Of a stretch of DNA of 64,000 bases, positions 9,022-20,311 are shown piece after piece. The position numbers were made by a program, and so were the translations under genes. The stretch is from assembly GCF_000746095.1 (NCBI RefSeq), contig NZ_JQKP01000002.1, positions 62,001 to 126,000 of the forward strand. Reading direction: 5' to 3'. Each line of letters starts with the position of its first letter. The stretch's first letter is position 1. The stretch comes from Ferriphaselus sp. R-1. Its GTDB lineage: Bacteria > Pseudomonadota > Gammaproteobacteria > Burkholderiales > Gallionellaceae. The notes beneath the pieces are model-generated. The model made no database searches and was not told the origin of the DNA. It was given only the letters and a program-made list of their open reading frames with translations.

Positions 9022-11889
9022 TCAAGCATACGTCCGCGCCTCGCCCTCGCCGTACAGATTAGACACGCAACGCCCACACAGCGTCGGGTGCTCGGCATGA
9101 ACACCCACATCCTCGCGGTAATGCCAGCAGCGGTCGCACTTGGCGTGGGCGCTGGTAGTGACAACAATCCCTTCCGCCAATGTGTTACTGGCACGCTCCA
9201 GAGTTACTTTCGAGACAATGAAAATATACTTCAGGCCTTCACCAAGTCTTTCCAGGCGCTCGTAATCGGGTTGCCCGCGTCGGCGAACAATCAACTCAGC
9301 CTGAAGGGATGAGCCGAGCTTTCCTTGTGAGCGCAACTCTTCCACTTGTTTGTTCACAAAATCTCTATCGCTACGAATTAATCGCCACTCCTCTGTTAGT
9401 GCGTTGGCATCAAAGTCATAGGTGGGAAATTCATCATACCAAGTCTGCTCAAACACCCCTTCTTCGGTCTTACCGGTTAGCGCACTCCAGCCTTCTTCGC
9501 CAGTGAAGCTCAAGATCGGCGACATCAGCCGGATCAAAGCATGGGTAATGTGGAACAGCGCATTCTGCGCCGAACGGCGGGCGGGGGAGTTTTCGCCTGC
9601 GGTGTAGAGCCGGTCTTTCAGAATGTCGAGGTAGAAGCCGCCCAGGTCTTCGGAGCAGAACGAAGTCAGCTTCTGCACCACCAGATGGAACTCGTAGCGG
9701 TCGTAGTCGGCGCGCACCTCGCCCTGCAACTTTTGCGTCAACGCCAGCGCGTAGCGGTCGATCTCCAGCCATTGCTCCACCGGCAACGCGTGCTGCGCCG
9801 GGTCGAAGTCGGAAGTGTTGGCCAGCAAAAAGCGCAGGGTGTTGCGGATGCGGCGGTAGCTCTCGACCACGCGCTTCAAGATTTCGTCGGAAATGGACAG
9901 CTCGCCGGAGTAATCCGTCGCCGCCACCCACAGGCGCAGGATGTCCGCGCCGTACTGGTCCATCACCTTCTGCGGTGCGATGACATTGCCCTTGGACTTG
10001 GACATCTTCATGCCCTTGCCGTCGACCACGAAACCGTGGGTCAGCAACGCGTTGTAAGGCGCGCGACCGTCGATGGCGCAGCCGGTGAGCAAGCTGGACT
10101 GGAACCAGCCGCGATGCTGGTCGGAGCCTTCCAGATACAGGTCGGCGGGGTGCTGCGAAGATTGCTCCGGCAGATGCTTCAACTCTGAGCGCTGGCGCAA
10201 CACGGCAAAGTGCGTCGCACCCGAGTCGAACCACACGTCCAGCGTGTCGGTCACTTTCTTGTACTCGGCGGTATCGACTTCCGGGAAGTCGGCAAAGTCC
10301 AGACTGAACCACGCCTCGATGCCGCGCTGCTCCACCTGCTTGGCCACCTTCTCCAGCAACGCCGCCGTATCCGGGTGCGGCAGGCCGGTCTCTTTGTGGA
10401 TGAACAAGGTCATCGGCACGCCCCAGTTACGCTGGCGCGACACGCACCAGTCGGGACGGTTGCGGATCATCGCCTCCAACCGGGCGCGACCCCAAGCGGG
10501 GAAGAACTCGGTGGCATCCACGGCAGCATTGGCTTGGGCGCGCAGTGTAGTCCCCTCTCCCCCAGCCCCTCTCCCGCTTGCGGGAGAGGGGAGCGAAGCT
10601 TGCTCCATGCCGATGAACCACTGCGGCGTGGCGCGGAAGATGATCGGTGTCTTGTGGCGCCAGCAGTGCGGGTAGCTGTGCTTGAGTTTCTCGCTGTGCA
10701 ACAGATGGCCGCTGGCTTCCAGCGTTTGCAGCACCAGCGGGTTGGCCTGCCAGACGCTCAAACCCGCGATGGCGTGTTCGCCGACCGGGGGTACGCTGGC
10801 GAAAAACTTGCCGTCGTCGCCCACCGGGTTGTCGGTCGGCAGGTTGTATTTGAGGCCGACCACGTAGTCGTCCACGCCGTGCGCGGGGGCGGTGTGCACC
10901 AAGCCAGTACCGGCTTCCAGCGTGACGTGCTCGCCACAAATCACCGGCACGATGCGGCTGTATAACGGGTGATGCAGCGGCAGGTTCTCCAGCGCCGCGC
11001 CCTTGCACACGCCCGCAGTCGCCGCGCCCTCGCTCAAGCCGTAGCGCGCCAGCCCGGCATCAGCCAGTTCGGCGGCCAGCACGAGGTATCCTTTGGTCGT
11101 GTGGATCAAACGGTAGTCATGCTCAGGGTGCACGCTCACCGCCTGATTGGCGGGCAACGTCCACGGCGTGGTCGTCCAGATCACGGCGTAGACCTTGGCC
11201 TCACCCGGCAGCGACACGCCGAAAGCCTTGTCCAGCGCCAGCCTGTCCGCCACCTCGAAGCCCACGTCGATGGCGGGCGACACTTTGTCTTCGTACTCGA
11301 CCTCGGCTTCGGCCAGCGCCGAGCCGCAGTCCATGCACCAGTTCACCGGTTTTTTGCCTTGGTACAGATAGCCTTGCTCGAAGATTTTCCCAAGCGCGCG
11401 GATGATGTCGGCCTCGGTATTGAAATCCATCGTCAGATAAGGTTTGTCCCAGTCGCCCAGCACGCCGAGGCGAATGAAATCCTTCTTCTGCCGCTCCACC
11501 TGTTCGGCGGCGTAGGCGCGGCACAGTTCGCGGAATTGGGCGGGGTCGATGTTCTTGCCGTGCAGCTTCTCGACCATCAGCTCGATCGGCAAGCCGTGGC
11601 AATCCCAGCCCGGCACGTAAGGCGCGTCGTAGCCGCTCAGGGTCTTGGACTTGATGATGATGTCCTTGAGGATCTTGTTCACCGCGTGGCCGATGTGGAT
11701 GTCGCCGTTGGCGTAGGGCGGGCCGTCGTGCAGGATGAATTTGGGGCGACCGGCGGCGGTACGGCGGATGCGCTGGTAGCGCTGCTGCGCCTGCCATTGC
11801 GCCAGCATCAGCGGCTCGCGCTTGGCGAGGTCGCCGCGCATCGGGAAAGTCGTATCGGGAAGATTGAGCGGGTACTTGTTGTCAGCCAT
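9022..11889 (-). CDS. ileS: Isoleucyl-tRNA synthetase
   Basis: This 955-residue class I synthetase charges tRNA-Ile. The HIGH motif is in [12 protein letters not shown] near residue 60 and the KMSKS motif in [10 protein letters not shown]. The CP1 editing domain contains the HTAPAHG region. The C-terminal zinc finger uses CDRCWHY and [13 protein letters not shown] 11889 ([17 protein letters not shown]) is the family-typical start and overlaps ribF by 8 nt. About 15 residues near 433-446 ([14 protein letters not shown]) are encoded by a palindromic repeat and have no counterpart in E. coli IleS as remembered. They precede the conserved [15 protein letters not shown] block. Confidence 0.97.
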   Translation of the reverse strand: MADNKYPLNLPDTTFPMRGDLAKREPLMLAQWQAQQRYQRIRRTAAGRPKFILHDGPPYANGDIHIGHAVNKILKDIIIKSKTLSGYDAPYVPGWDCHGLPIELMVEKLHGKNIDPAQFRELCRAYAAEQVERQKKDFIRLGVLGDWDKPYLTMDFNTEADIIRALGKIFEQGYLYQGKKPVNWCMDCGSALAEAEVEYEDKVSPAIDVGFEVADRLALDKAFGVSLPGEAKVYAVIWTTTPWTLPANQAVSVHPEHDYRLIHTTKGYLVLAAELADAGLARYGLSEGAATAGVCKGAALENLPLHHPLYSRIVPVICGEHVTLEAGTGLVHTAPAHGVDDYVVGLKYNLPTDNPVGDDGKFFASVPPVGEHAIAGLSVWQANPLVLQTLEASGHLLHSEKLKHSYPHCWRHKTPIIFRATPQWFIGMEQASLPSPASGRGAGGEGTTLRAQANAAVDATEFFPAWGRARLEAMIRNRPDWCVSRQRNWGVPMTLFIHKETGLPHPDTAALLEKVAKQVEQRGIEAWFSLDFADFPEVDTAEYKKVTDTLDVWFDSGATHFAVLRQRSELKHLPEQSSQHPADLYLEGSDQHRGWFQSSLLTGCAIDGRAPYNALLTHGFVVDGKGMKMSKSKGNVIAPQKVMDQYGADILRLWVAATDYSGELSISDEILKRVVESYRRIRNTLRFLLANTSDFDPAQHALPVEQWLEIDRYALALTQKLQGEVRADYDRYEFHLVVQKLTSFCSEDLGGFYLDILKDRLYTAGENSPARRSAQNALFHITHALIRLMSPILSFTGEEGWSALTGKTEEGVFEQTWYDEFPTYDFDANALTEEWRLIRSDRDFVNKQVEELRSQGKLGSSLQAELIVRRRGQPDYERLERLGEGLKYIFIVSKVTLERASNTLAEGIVVTTSAHAKCDRCWHYREDVGVHAEHPTLCGRCVSNLYGEGEARTYA
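10552..10591. repeat. Palindromic repeat inserted in frame in ileS
   Basis: The 40-bp stretch has the stem CCCCTCTCCCG-CTTG-CGGGAGAGGGG preceded by CCCCTCTCCCCCAGC. It matches one half of the repeat pair at 8921-9009. It lies wholly within the ileS reading frame and encodes about [14 protein letters not shown]. Confidence 0.8.
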
Positions 11890-12808
11890 TTTTCTTGAAC
11901 CAAAGTCGTGCTTGCGCCGCATCGTGCGCAATCTGTTGCTGCAAGGCAGCCAAATCGGGGAATCTCTTTTCGTCGCGCAGCTTGTGCATGAACTCCACGC
12001 GCAGGTGCTGGCCGTAGATGTCCTGGGCGAAATCGAACAAATGCACTTCCAGCACGGCCTTGTTCGCCTGCGTCGCGGTCGGGCGCACACCGAGATTGGC
12101 CACACCGGCGATGCCGGCGCTGCCTTCCAGATGCGCACGCACCACGTACACGCCGGACAGCGGCGGACGGTTGTGCTTCATCTGCACATTGGCGGTATGG
12201 AAGCCGAGTTGCCGCCCCAGCCCGTCACCGCGCACCACGCGCCCGCTGATGCTGTAGGGTCGCCCCAGATAACGGCGCGCCGCGCGCAGATTGCCTTCCG
12301 CCAGCGCCATGCGGATGCCGGTGCTGGAGACGCGGATGCCGTCCTGCAATACGCTATGCATGGAGGACACTTCGAAGCCGACCTCCTCGCCGACTTTTTC
12401 CATCATGGCGAAATCGCCGCCACGGCCCTTGCCGAAGCGAAAATCGTCGCCGATCAGCACATAGCGGGCACCCAGCTCGTCATGCAGCGCGTGGATGAAT
12501 CCCACCGCCGGCATCTGCGCCAGTTGCTGATTGAAGCGGCACACATGGACGCGGTCCACGCCGAAGTCGGCGAACAACTCCAGCTTCTCGCGCAGGCTGG
12601 TCAGCCGCGTCGGCGCGCTGTCGGGCGTGAAGAACTCACGCGGATGCGGCTCGAAGATGACCACCGCCGTATCGCCCCCGCACGCCTGCGCCGCCGCGCG
12701 CAATTGCGTCAGCAGTTGTTGGTGTCCCAGATGAAAACCGTCAAAGTTCCCGATGGTGACTGCGACAGGATGGGGGTCCGGAGAGCGAAGTCCGCGAAGA
12801 ATCAGCAT
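11882..12808 (-). CDS. ribF: Bifunctional riboflavin kinase / FMN adenylyltransferase
   Basis: This 308-residue enzyme turns riboflavin into FMN and then FAD. The N-terminal nucleotidyltransferase domain shows [17 protein letters not shown] and, further on, [11 protein letters not shown]. The C-terminal riboflavin kinase domain has the [22 protein letters not shown] region and GVYVVRA. It leads the ribF-ileS-lspA-ispH operon and overlaps ileS by 8 nt. There is no Shine-Dalgarno before ATG 12808, and a TATAAT box ends only 12 nt upstream, so the mRNA may have a very short 5' end. Confidence 0.96.
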   Translation of the reverse strand: MLILRGLRSPDPHPVAVTIGNFDGFHLGHQQLLTQLRAAAQACGGDTAVVIFEPHPREFFTPDSAPTRLTSLREKLELFADFGVDRVHVCRFNQQLAQMPAVGFIHALHDELGARYVLIGDDFRFGKGRGGDFAMMEKVGEEVGFEVSSMHSVLQDGIRVSSTGIRMALAEGNLRAARRYLGRPYSISGRVVRGDGLGRQLGFHTANVQMKHNRPPLSGVYVVRAHLEGSAGIAGVANLGVRPTATQANKAVLEVHLFDFAQDIYGQHLRVEFMHKLRDEKRFPDLAALQQQIAHDAAQARLWFKKNG

Positions 12809-12819
12809 GATGGGGGGCG

Positions 12820-12825
12820 ATTATA
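12820..12825 (-). promoter_or_regulatory. putative -10 box of the ribF operon
   Basis: TATAAT on the minus strand lies 12 nt before the ribF start codon. No convincing -35 box is visible. If used, transcription would start about 5 nt before the ATG, giving an almost leaderless mRNA, in line with the lack of a ribosome site. Confidence 0.45.
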
Positions 12826-12829
12826 CAGA

Positions 12830-12854
12830 CTCCCGCCGCGCACTGGCGGGGGAG
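12830..12854 (-). terminator. hairpin after the KAS II gene
   Basis: CTCCCGCC and GGCGGGGGAG form a stem with one bulged base and a 7-nt loop, starting 5 nt beyond the KAS II stop. There is no T-run, so it is a weak terminator candidate. It overlaps the presumed promoter region of ribF. Confidence 0.4.
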
Positions 12855-12858
12855 CGCA

Positions 12859-14100
12859 CTAGGGCACGAACTTGCGGGCGATCAGCACCGCATTGGTGCC
12901 GCCGAACGCAAAGGAATTGGACATCACCGCCTGCAGCGGCACGTTGCGGCGACCTTGGTTCGCCACGTAATCCAGGTCGCACTCGGGATCGGGGCTATGC
13001 AGATTGATGGTGGGCGGGATGGCCTGATGGTGCAGCGCCAGCACCGCCACCATGAACTCCACCGCGCCGGTCGCCCCCATCAGATGGCCGTGCATGGACT
13101 TGGTGGAGCTGACCGGCAGCCGGGCGGCATGTTCGCCGAACACCGCCTTGATGGCGCGCGTCTCCTCGATGTCGCCCGCCTGGGTGGCGGTGCCGTGGGC
13201 GTTGATGTAGCCGATGTCGGCAGGCTGCAGCCCGGCATCGCGCAAGGCACTGCGCATGGCGCGGGTCTGTCCGGCTGAATCAGGTTTTGTGATATGGCTG
13301 GCATCCGACGAACAGTCGTAGCCGACGATCTCGGCGTAGATGCTGGCTCCGCGCGCCAAGGCGCGTTCAGCATCTTCCAGCACCAGCACCGCCGCGCCCT
13401 CGCCCAGCACCAGACCGTTGCGATCCTTGGCGAAGGGCTTGCAGGAGGCAGCAGGGTCAGCGGGATCTTCGGTCGCCAGCGTGCGCAAGGCTTCCCAGGC
13501 TTTCATCGCGCCGAAGGTCAGCAGCGCCTCGGAGCCGCCCGCCAGCATCACGTCAGCGTAGCCATGCTTGATCTGGCGATAGGCCTCGCCGATGGCGATG
13601 GCCGAGGAGGCGCAGGCGGTGGAGTAAGTGACGTTGGCACCTTGCAGCTTGTAGGCAAGCGAGAGATGCGAAGCGGCGGCATTGTTCATGGACAGCAACA
13701 CCGACAGCGGCTTGATGCGCGGATCGTCGCGCAGGAACACCTGTTCGTAGCCTTCTTCCATGGTGCCCGCACCGCCCAGACCGGTCCCCATGAACACCCC
13801 GGCGCGCGCCTGCTCGTGCTCGGCGATCTCCAGCCCGGCATCCGCCACGGCCTGCGCTGCCGCGATCAGGGCGAACTGGCTGAAACGCTCGATGCCGGAG
13901 AGTTTGATCTTGGAGAAGTGGGCCGCCGGATCATAGTCGGGGATTTGCGCGCCGATGCGGACATCGAGCTTGTCGATGAAGGGGAGTTGCAGCCGACGGA
14001 TGCCGGAGCGCCCGTCCAACAGATTCCTGAAAGAGGCCTCGGGATTCTGGCCGACCGGGGTCAGCGCCCCCAACCCGCTGATGACGACACGGCGGCCCAT
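12859..14100 (-). CDS. fabF: Beta-ketoacyl-ACP synthase II (FabF-type, accessory copy)
   Basis: This 413-residue condensing enzyme extends an acyl chain with malonyl-ACP. The catalytic triad is visible: Cys163 in STACASSAIAIG, His302 in INAHGTATQAGD and His339 in STKSMHGHLMGATG, with Lys334. The C-terminus has the NSFAFGGTNAVL motif. Length is normal for KAS II. It follows an unusual ACP by 3 nt and an alpha/beta hydrolase, with no fabD, fabG or fabH nearby. It may therefore be a paralogue devoted to a special acyl product rather than the housekeeping FabF; that is inference from context. Confidence 0.9.
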   Translation of the reverse strand: MGRRVVISGLGALTPVGQNPEASFRNLLDGRSGIRRLQLPFIDKLDVRIGAQIPDYDPAAHFSKIKLSGIERFSQFALIAAAQAVADAGLEIAEHEQARAGVFMGTGLGGAGTMEEGYEQVFLRDDPRIKPLSVLLSMNNAAASHLSLAYKLQGANVTYSTACASSAIAIGEAYRQIKHGYADVMLAGGSEALLTFGAMKAWEALRTLATEDPADPAASCKPFAKDRNGLVLGEGAAVLVLEDAERALARGASIYAEIVGYDCSSDASHITKPDSAGQTRAMRSALRDAGLQPADIGYINAHGTATQAGDIEETRAIKAVFGEHAARLPVSSTKSMHGHLMGATGAVEFMVAVLALHHQAIPPTINLHSPDPECDLDYVANQGRRNVPLQAVMSNSFAFGGTNAVLIARKFVP

Positions 14101-14103
14101 CGC

Positions 14104-14355
14104 TCACGCAGCCTTGCCGTGCTGCTCCGCGACCTGCTTGTCGATGATGTCGACCACATCCTGCAAGGTCTTGATGTGCTCCAGCAGCTCGTTGGACAGC
14201 TTGATCTTGAACTCGTCCTCGATATTGAACATGAATTCGATGACCGAGAGGGAGTCCAGTCCCAGCGACTCCAGCGTGGCATCCGGCACCAGGTCTTCGA
14301 GCTTCAGCTCGAACTGTTCCGCGATCATGCGCTGTATGGTTTGCAATGTACTCAT
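14104..14355 (-). CDS. Acyl carrier protein, non-standard type
   Basis: This 83-residue protein has the phosphopantetheine attachment site LGLDSLSVIEFMFNIEDEF, with Ser35 as the attachment residue. Helices before and after fit an ACP fold. It differs from housekeeping AcpP, which usually has GADSLDTVELVMALEEEF, so I take it as a secondary ACP. AGGA lies about 11 nt before the start. It lies 27 nt after the alpha/beta hydrolase and 3 nt before the KAS II gene, and the three probably form one operon in which this ACP carries the acyl substrate. Confidence 0.88.
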   Translation of the reverse strand: MSTLQTIQRMIAEQFELKLEDLVPDATLESLGLDSLSVIEFMFNIEDEFKIKLSNELLEHIKTLQDVVDIIDKQVAEQHGKAA

Positions 14356-14382
14356 TGATTCTGATCCTGTGTGTAGTGCATC

Positions 14383-15252
14383 TCAGGCCGAGACAGCCCC
14401 GTGATGCGGGCGCGATGATACCACAGCCGCCCCTGCGCCCTCTGCCGCCCGGTGCCGCTGCACACCGTCGAGGAAGGCGATGGCCTCGTCGGCCACCCGC
14501 TCGCGCTCGTTGTCCAGCGTGATCATGTGATAACTGTCGAGCAGGACGACCTTGCGCACATGACTGGAGCCAATGTGCTTGCTGACGAAATCGGCGCTGC
14601 GCAAAGTGGAGACATCGTCCTCCTTGGCGTGTATCAGCAACGTCGGCACCACCACCTTGGGCAAGCTGCGCTTGACGTGCCGGATGAGCAACTCCCCCTC
14701 GTGGATCGCCGGCAGGGTCAGCTTGGCGGCTCCGGCGATGGACGAGGTCTTGGAGGCCATCTCACGCGCCACCCAGGTGCGCAGCGCCTCGTTCTTCAAG
14801 CCGAACGGCTCGCGCTCGCGGTAGGCATAAAAGTAGCGGAACGGCGTGTAATAGCCCAGCGGCAGCACGAAGCGATACCAAGGGATGCTCCAGCCATCGT
14901 AATACAGCGTGGTCGCCAGCAGGATCAGGCCATCGACCTCGTCACCGGCCTCGCTGGCCGCGCTCAAGGCCAGCACCGCGCCCATGCACAAGCCGCCAAC
15001 CGAGACCGTCGCATAGCGCTGCTTCATCTCGCGCAGTTCCTGCAGCACTTGCCGCTGCCACTCCCGCCAGGGCGTGACCGAATGCGCATCGTAGCCCGGC
15101 TCATGGCTGTAACCCGTGAAGTAGGGCGCACGCACGCTATAGCCCGCCTTGTGCAAGCGTTTGGCCAAGGGCTGCAGTTCGACGGGCGTGCTGGTCAGGC
15201 CGTGCAGCAGCAGCACGGCATGTTCGCCAGCGATCAGTTCCAGGGGTTTCAT
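14383..15252 (-). CDS. Alpha/beta hydrolase with a cysteine nucleophile
   Basis: This 289-residue protein has the oxyanion segment LLLHGLTSTP, a nucleophile elbow GGLCMGA (Cys89 in place of the usual Ser), a likely acid at AKEDDV (Asp212 or 213) and the catalytic His242 in DSYHMITLDNERE. The latter motif is typical of the carboxylesterase Est30-like group. Cys nucleophiles in this fold occur in dienelactone hydrolases and PHA synthases. No signal peptide is seen. It heads the hydrolase-ACP-KAS II operon, so an acyl-thioester substrate (thioesterase or acyl transfer) is a reasonable guess, not shown. There is a TATAAT box about 37 nt upstream. Confidence 0.82.
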   Translation of the reverse strand: MKPLELIAGEHAVLLLHGLTSTPVELQPLAKRLHKAGYSVRAPYFTGYSHEPGYDAHSVTPWREWQRQVLQELREMKQRYATVSVGGLCMGAVLALSAASEAGDEVDGLILLATTLYYDGWSIPWYRFVLPLGYYTPFRYFYAYREREPFGLKNEALRTWVAREMASKTSSIAGAAKLTLPAIHEGELLIRHVKRSLPKVVVPTLLIHAKEDDVSTLRSADFVSKHIGSSHVRKVVLLDSYHMITLDNERERVADEAIAFLDGVQRHRAAEGAGAAVVSSRPHHGAVSA

Positions 15253-15288
15253 TCGGGCAGCAGGGAAGCATCAGGATTCAATGGCGCG

Positions 15289-15294
15289 ATTATA
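15289..15294 (-). promoter_or_regulatory. -10 box for hydrolase-ACP-KAS II operon
   Basis: TATAAT on the minus strand lies 36 nt before the hydrolase ATG. The -35 region is GC-rich and poor. It is divergent from the maeB -10 box at 15361. Confidence 0.5.
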
Positions 15295-15360
15295 GCAAAG
15301 CCCTCCGCGCTCCCCTGGCGGCACTTCGCAGGCGATAGCTGGCACACGCAGGTGCTCGGG

Positions 15361-15366
15361 TATAAT
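15361..15366 (+). promoter_or_regulatory. -10 box for maeB
   Basis: TATAAT lies 27 nt before the maeB ATG. No clear -35 hexamer is present. With the minus-strand TATAAT at 15289-15294 it makes a compact divergent promoter region. Confidence 0.5.
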
Positions 15367-15393
15367 CGGACGATTACGTTGACCGAGAGCACC

Positions 15394-17664
<2,271 letters not shown>

Positions 17665-17673
17665 GAGAACATC

Positions 17674-17931
17674 ATGCCGCACCAGTTGAACCAACAAGAG
17701 ATCGCCATGCTGCGCGAGGAAGTCGAAATGCTGATGCAGGAACGCGCCAGCCTGCTCAAGGTAGTCGGGGCCGCCGCCGTGTTCGTCGCCAACACCGACG
17801 GGCGCGACCTGCCCAGCGAAGCGGCGGAAGCCGCCGAGATGCTGTCCACCCTGGTCAACAATCTGCCGGAAGAGACGCTGAAGGACGCGCTGGACAGCGT
17901 GCACGCCGCCGTCCCCATCGGCGACCTGTAA
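17674..17931 (+). CDS. Small conserved-looking hypothetical protein, helical
   Basis: This 85-residue protein has no family I can name. Its first 30 residues (QQEIAMLREEVEMLMQERAS) have a heptad pattern that suggests a coiled coil. The middle is Ala-rich and there is no signal peptide or membrane segment. TAGGAGAACATC before the ATG is a good ribosome site. It lies 9 nt after maeB and 18 nt before birA, so it is very likely cotranscribed with both. The strong start signal and tight packing support that it is a real gene. Confidence 0.75.
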   Translation: MPHQLNQQEIAMLREEVEMLMQERASLLKVVGAAAVFVANTDGRDLPSEAAEAAEMLSTLVNNLPEETLKDALDSVHAAVPIGDL

Positions 17932-17949
17932 GCGCCTGCCGCCCGCCCC

Positions 17950-18933
17950 ATGTCCGCGCCCAAGCCTCTCGCGTTCGCCCTGTTGCGCCGCCTGGCCGAT
18001 GGCGAGTTCCATTCCGGCCAGACGCTGGCGGCGGAGTTCGGGCTGTCCCGCGCCAGCATCCACAACGCCCTGCGCGAAGTCGAGCAGTTCGGCCTGAGCC
18101 TGTACCGCGTGCGCGGGCGCGGCTATCGCATCCCGCAGTCACCCCAGTGGCTGGACGTGGCCGCACTCCGGGCCGGATTGGGTGCGGCCGCCGGCACATT
18201 CTCCATCGAGGTGCTGGACGAGGCCAGATCCAGCAATGCCGTGTTGCTGCAACGCGCCGCCCTCGGCGCACCCAGCGGCAGCGTACTCGCGGTCGAATGG
18301 CAAAGTGCCGGACGTGGCCGACGTGGCCGCACCTGGCACGCCGCGCTGGGACGATCCCTGACCTTCTCGCTGTTGTGGCGTTTCGAGCGCGGCCTGTCGG
18401 CGCTTTCCGGCCTGAGCCTGGCCGCCGGGCTGGCGATCACGCGGGCGCTGCACAGCTTCGGCATCGCCGGCACCGGGCTGAAATGGCCCAATGACGTGCT
18501 GGGCAAGGACGGCGGCAAGCTGGCCGGGATCCTGATCGAGGCGCAGGGTGACATGCTCGGGCCGAGCGCCGTGGTGATCGGTGTCGGCCTGAACCTGGAC
18601 TTGCCGGACGCAGTGTCGCGCCAGCTCGATCAACCCGCCTGCAACCTGGCACAGCTGGCCGAGCTGCCGGAACGCAACCAGCTGCTGGCAGCGATCCTGC
18701 GCGAGTTGGCGGCAGTACTGGAGACCTTCGCCGCCCACGGCTTCGCGCCACTGCGCGCCGCCTGGGAAGCAGAACATATCGCCCAGCACCGCCCGGTGCG
18801 CCTGCTGTTGCCGGACGGCTCGACGCTCACCGGCATCGCACGCGGTGTCGCCGAGGACGGCTCCTTGCGCCTGGCAACCGAACACGGCGAACGTTTGTTC
18901 AACTCGGGCGAAATCAGCCTGCGCATGCCATGA
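17950..18933 (+). CDS. birA: Biotin--[acetyl-CoA-carboxylase] ligase / biotin operon repressor BirA
   Basis: This 327-residue protein activates biotin to biotinyl-AMP and transfers it to the carboxylase carrier protein. An N-terminal winged helix (about residues 8-60, FHSGQTLAAEFGLSRASIHNA) suggests DNA binding, so it may also repress biotin genes. The catalytic core has SAGRGRRGRTW and LKWPNDVLGKDGGKLAGIL; the C-terminal SH3-like domain contains LFNSGEISLR. It overlaps coaX by 4 nt (ATGA). birA-coaX pairs are common in betaproteobacteria. Confidence 0.95.
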   Translation: MSAPKPLAFALLRRLADGEFHSGQTLAAEFGLSRASIHNALREVEQFGLSLYRVRGRGYRIPQSPQWLDVAALRAGLGAAAGTFSIEVLDEARSSNAVLLQRAALGAPSGSVLAVEWQSAGRGRRGRTWHAALGRSLTFSLLWRFERGLSALSGLSLAAGLAITRALHSFGIAGTGLKWPNDVLGKDGGKLAGILIEAQGDMLGPSAVVIGVGLNLDLPDAVSRQLDQPACNLAQLAELPERNQLLAAILRELAAVLETFAAHGFAPLRAAWEAEHIAQHRPVRLLLPDGSTLTGIARGVAEDGSLRLATEHGERLFNSGEISLRMP

Positions 18934-19649
18934 GTACGCTGCTGATCGATGCGGGCAACTCCCGGACGAAGTGGGCCGAACTGGGCCACGGGCGCTGGAT
19001 GGGCACGGGCGCGTGCGACCATGCCGGGCTCGCCGCCGCACTGGCCAAGTTGGGCGCGCCGCGCCGGGTCGTCATCTCCAACGTGGCGGGGCACGACGTG
19101 GCGCAAGTCCTGCAACAGGCCTGTGCGGACTGGGGTGTCACGCCGGAACTCATCCGCAGCCCGGCCCGGCAATGCGGAGTGAGCAACGGCTACACAGAAC
19201 CGGAAAGACTGGGCAGCGACCGCTGGGCCGCGCTGGTCGCCGCCTGGCACATCGAGCGGCGCGCCTGTCTGGTGGTGAATTGCGGCACCGCGACCACGGT
19301 GGATGCGCTGTCGGAGCAGGGCGAGTTCCTCGGCGGTCTGATCCTGCCTGGCATCGCCCTTATGCAACATAGCCTGCTGACCGGAACCGCGCAGTTGCGT
19401 GCCGGCGACGGCGCGGTGAGCGACTTCCCGCGCGCCACGGCAGACGCAATCTTCAGCGGCGCGATCGCCGCCACCGTGGGCGCCATCCTGCGCCAGTACA
19501 CCCTGCTCGCCCAGCCCGATGCACCCTGCCTGCTCAGTGGCGGCGCGGCAGACCTGATCGAACCTTACCTGGAGGAACTGCCGCTGGCGCATCTGGATCA
19601 TCTGGTGCTGCACGGTTTGCAACTCATCGCCGAAGAGAGCGGAACATGA
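18930..19649 (+). CDS. coaX: Type III pantothenate kinase CoaX
   Basis: This 239-residue ASKHA-fold kinase phosphorylates pantothenate, the first step of CoA synthesis. Motifs seen are LLIDAGNSRTKWAEL (phosphate 1), the substrate loop GSDRWAALVAAWH, and VVNCGTATTVDAL (phosphate 2). Length is slightly shorter than average but complete. It overlaps birA at its start and the SPOR gene at its end, each by 4 nt. Confidence 0.95.
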   Translation: MSTLLIDAGNSRTKWAELGHGRWMGTGACDHAGLAAALAKLGAPRRVVISNVAGHDVAQVLQQACADWGVTPELIRSPARQCGVSNGYTEPERLGSDRWAALVAAWHIERRACLVVNCGTATTVDALSEQGEFLGGLILPGIALMQHSLLTGTAQLRAGDGAVSDFPRATADAIFSGAIAATVGAILRQYTLLAQPDAPCLLSGGAADLIEPYLEELPLAHLDHLVLHGLQLIAEESGT

Positions 19650-20311
19650 TGAAACTGGGATTCTGGCTATTGCTGGCAAGTAATCTGGTGCTGTTCGCCA
19701 TCACGCAACTGGGCGCCGCGTCGCCTGAGATCGACCCGCAGGTGCGCCCCGAATACCATCCCGAGCTGGTGCGACTGCCAAGGGCGGCGACTGTGGAGCC
19801 ACCAGCTCCCGCCTCCGACACCGCAGTCCCCGTGGCCAAGTGTCAGGACTGGGGCGAGTTCTCCGGCACCGAACTGGCGCGCGCCGAGAAACTGCTGGCC
19901 GCCAGTATGCCGTCCGAGCGCTGGAGCAAGCATTTCATCGAGCGCGCCCATGGTTTCTGGGTGTTCATCCCGCCACTATCCTCCCCGACCATGCTGCTCA
20001 AGCGCTCCGCCGAACTGAAGATGTCCGGCATCAACGACTTCTATCCCGTCAAGGAGGTCGGCCCCTTGCAGGGAGCGATCTCGCTGGGTGCCTTCAAGCA
20101 GCGCGAAGGTGGCGAAAAGCTGCTGGCCCGCCTGCAAGCCAAAGGCATCAGCGATGCCAAGCTGGAGCCGTACCTGACCCGCAACACCTACGCCGCTTTC
20201 ACCGTGCGGGAGCTGACCGAAGCCGAGTCCAGCAAGCTCAAGGCACGCTTCCCCGCCAGTCAGTTGCAGTCCGTGACCTGCCCCGCCCCCACCGAAAGCC
20301 CGAAACCATGA
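19646..20311 (+). CDS. SPOR-domain membrane-anchored protein
   Basis: This 221-residue protein has an N-terminal membrane anchor (KLGFWLLLASNLVLFAITQLG), a Pro-rich linker, and a C-terminal region from about residue 125 with DFYPVKEVGPLQGAISLGAFKQREGGEKLL. This is the SPOR-like beta-alpha pattern that binds denuded peptidoglycan at division sites. The exact role is unknown. It overlaps coaX and the following YhcH-type gene by 4 nt each, so it is likely translated in a chain with them. Confidence 0.75.
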   Translation: MMKLGFWLLLASNLVLFAITQLGAASPEIDPQVRPEYHPELVRLPRAATVEPPAPASDTAVPVAKCQDWGEFSGTELARAEKLLAASMPSERWSKHFIERAHGFWVFIPPLSSPTMLLKRSAELKMSGINDFYPVKEVGPLQGAISLGAFKQREGGEKLLARLQAKGISDAKLEPYLTRNTYAAFTVRELTEAESSKLKARFPASQLQSVTCPAPTESPKP

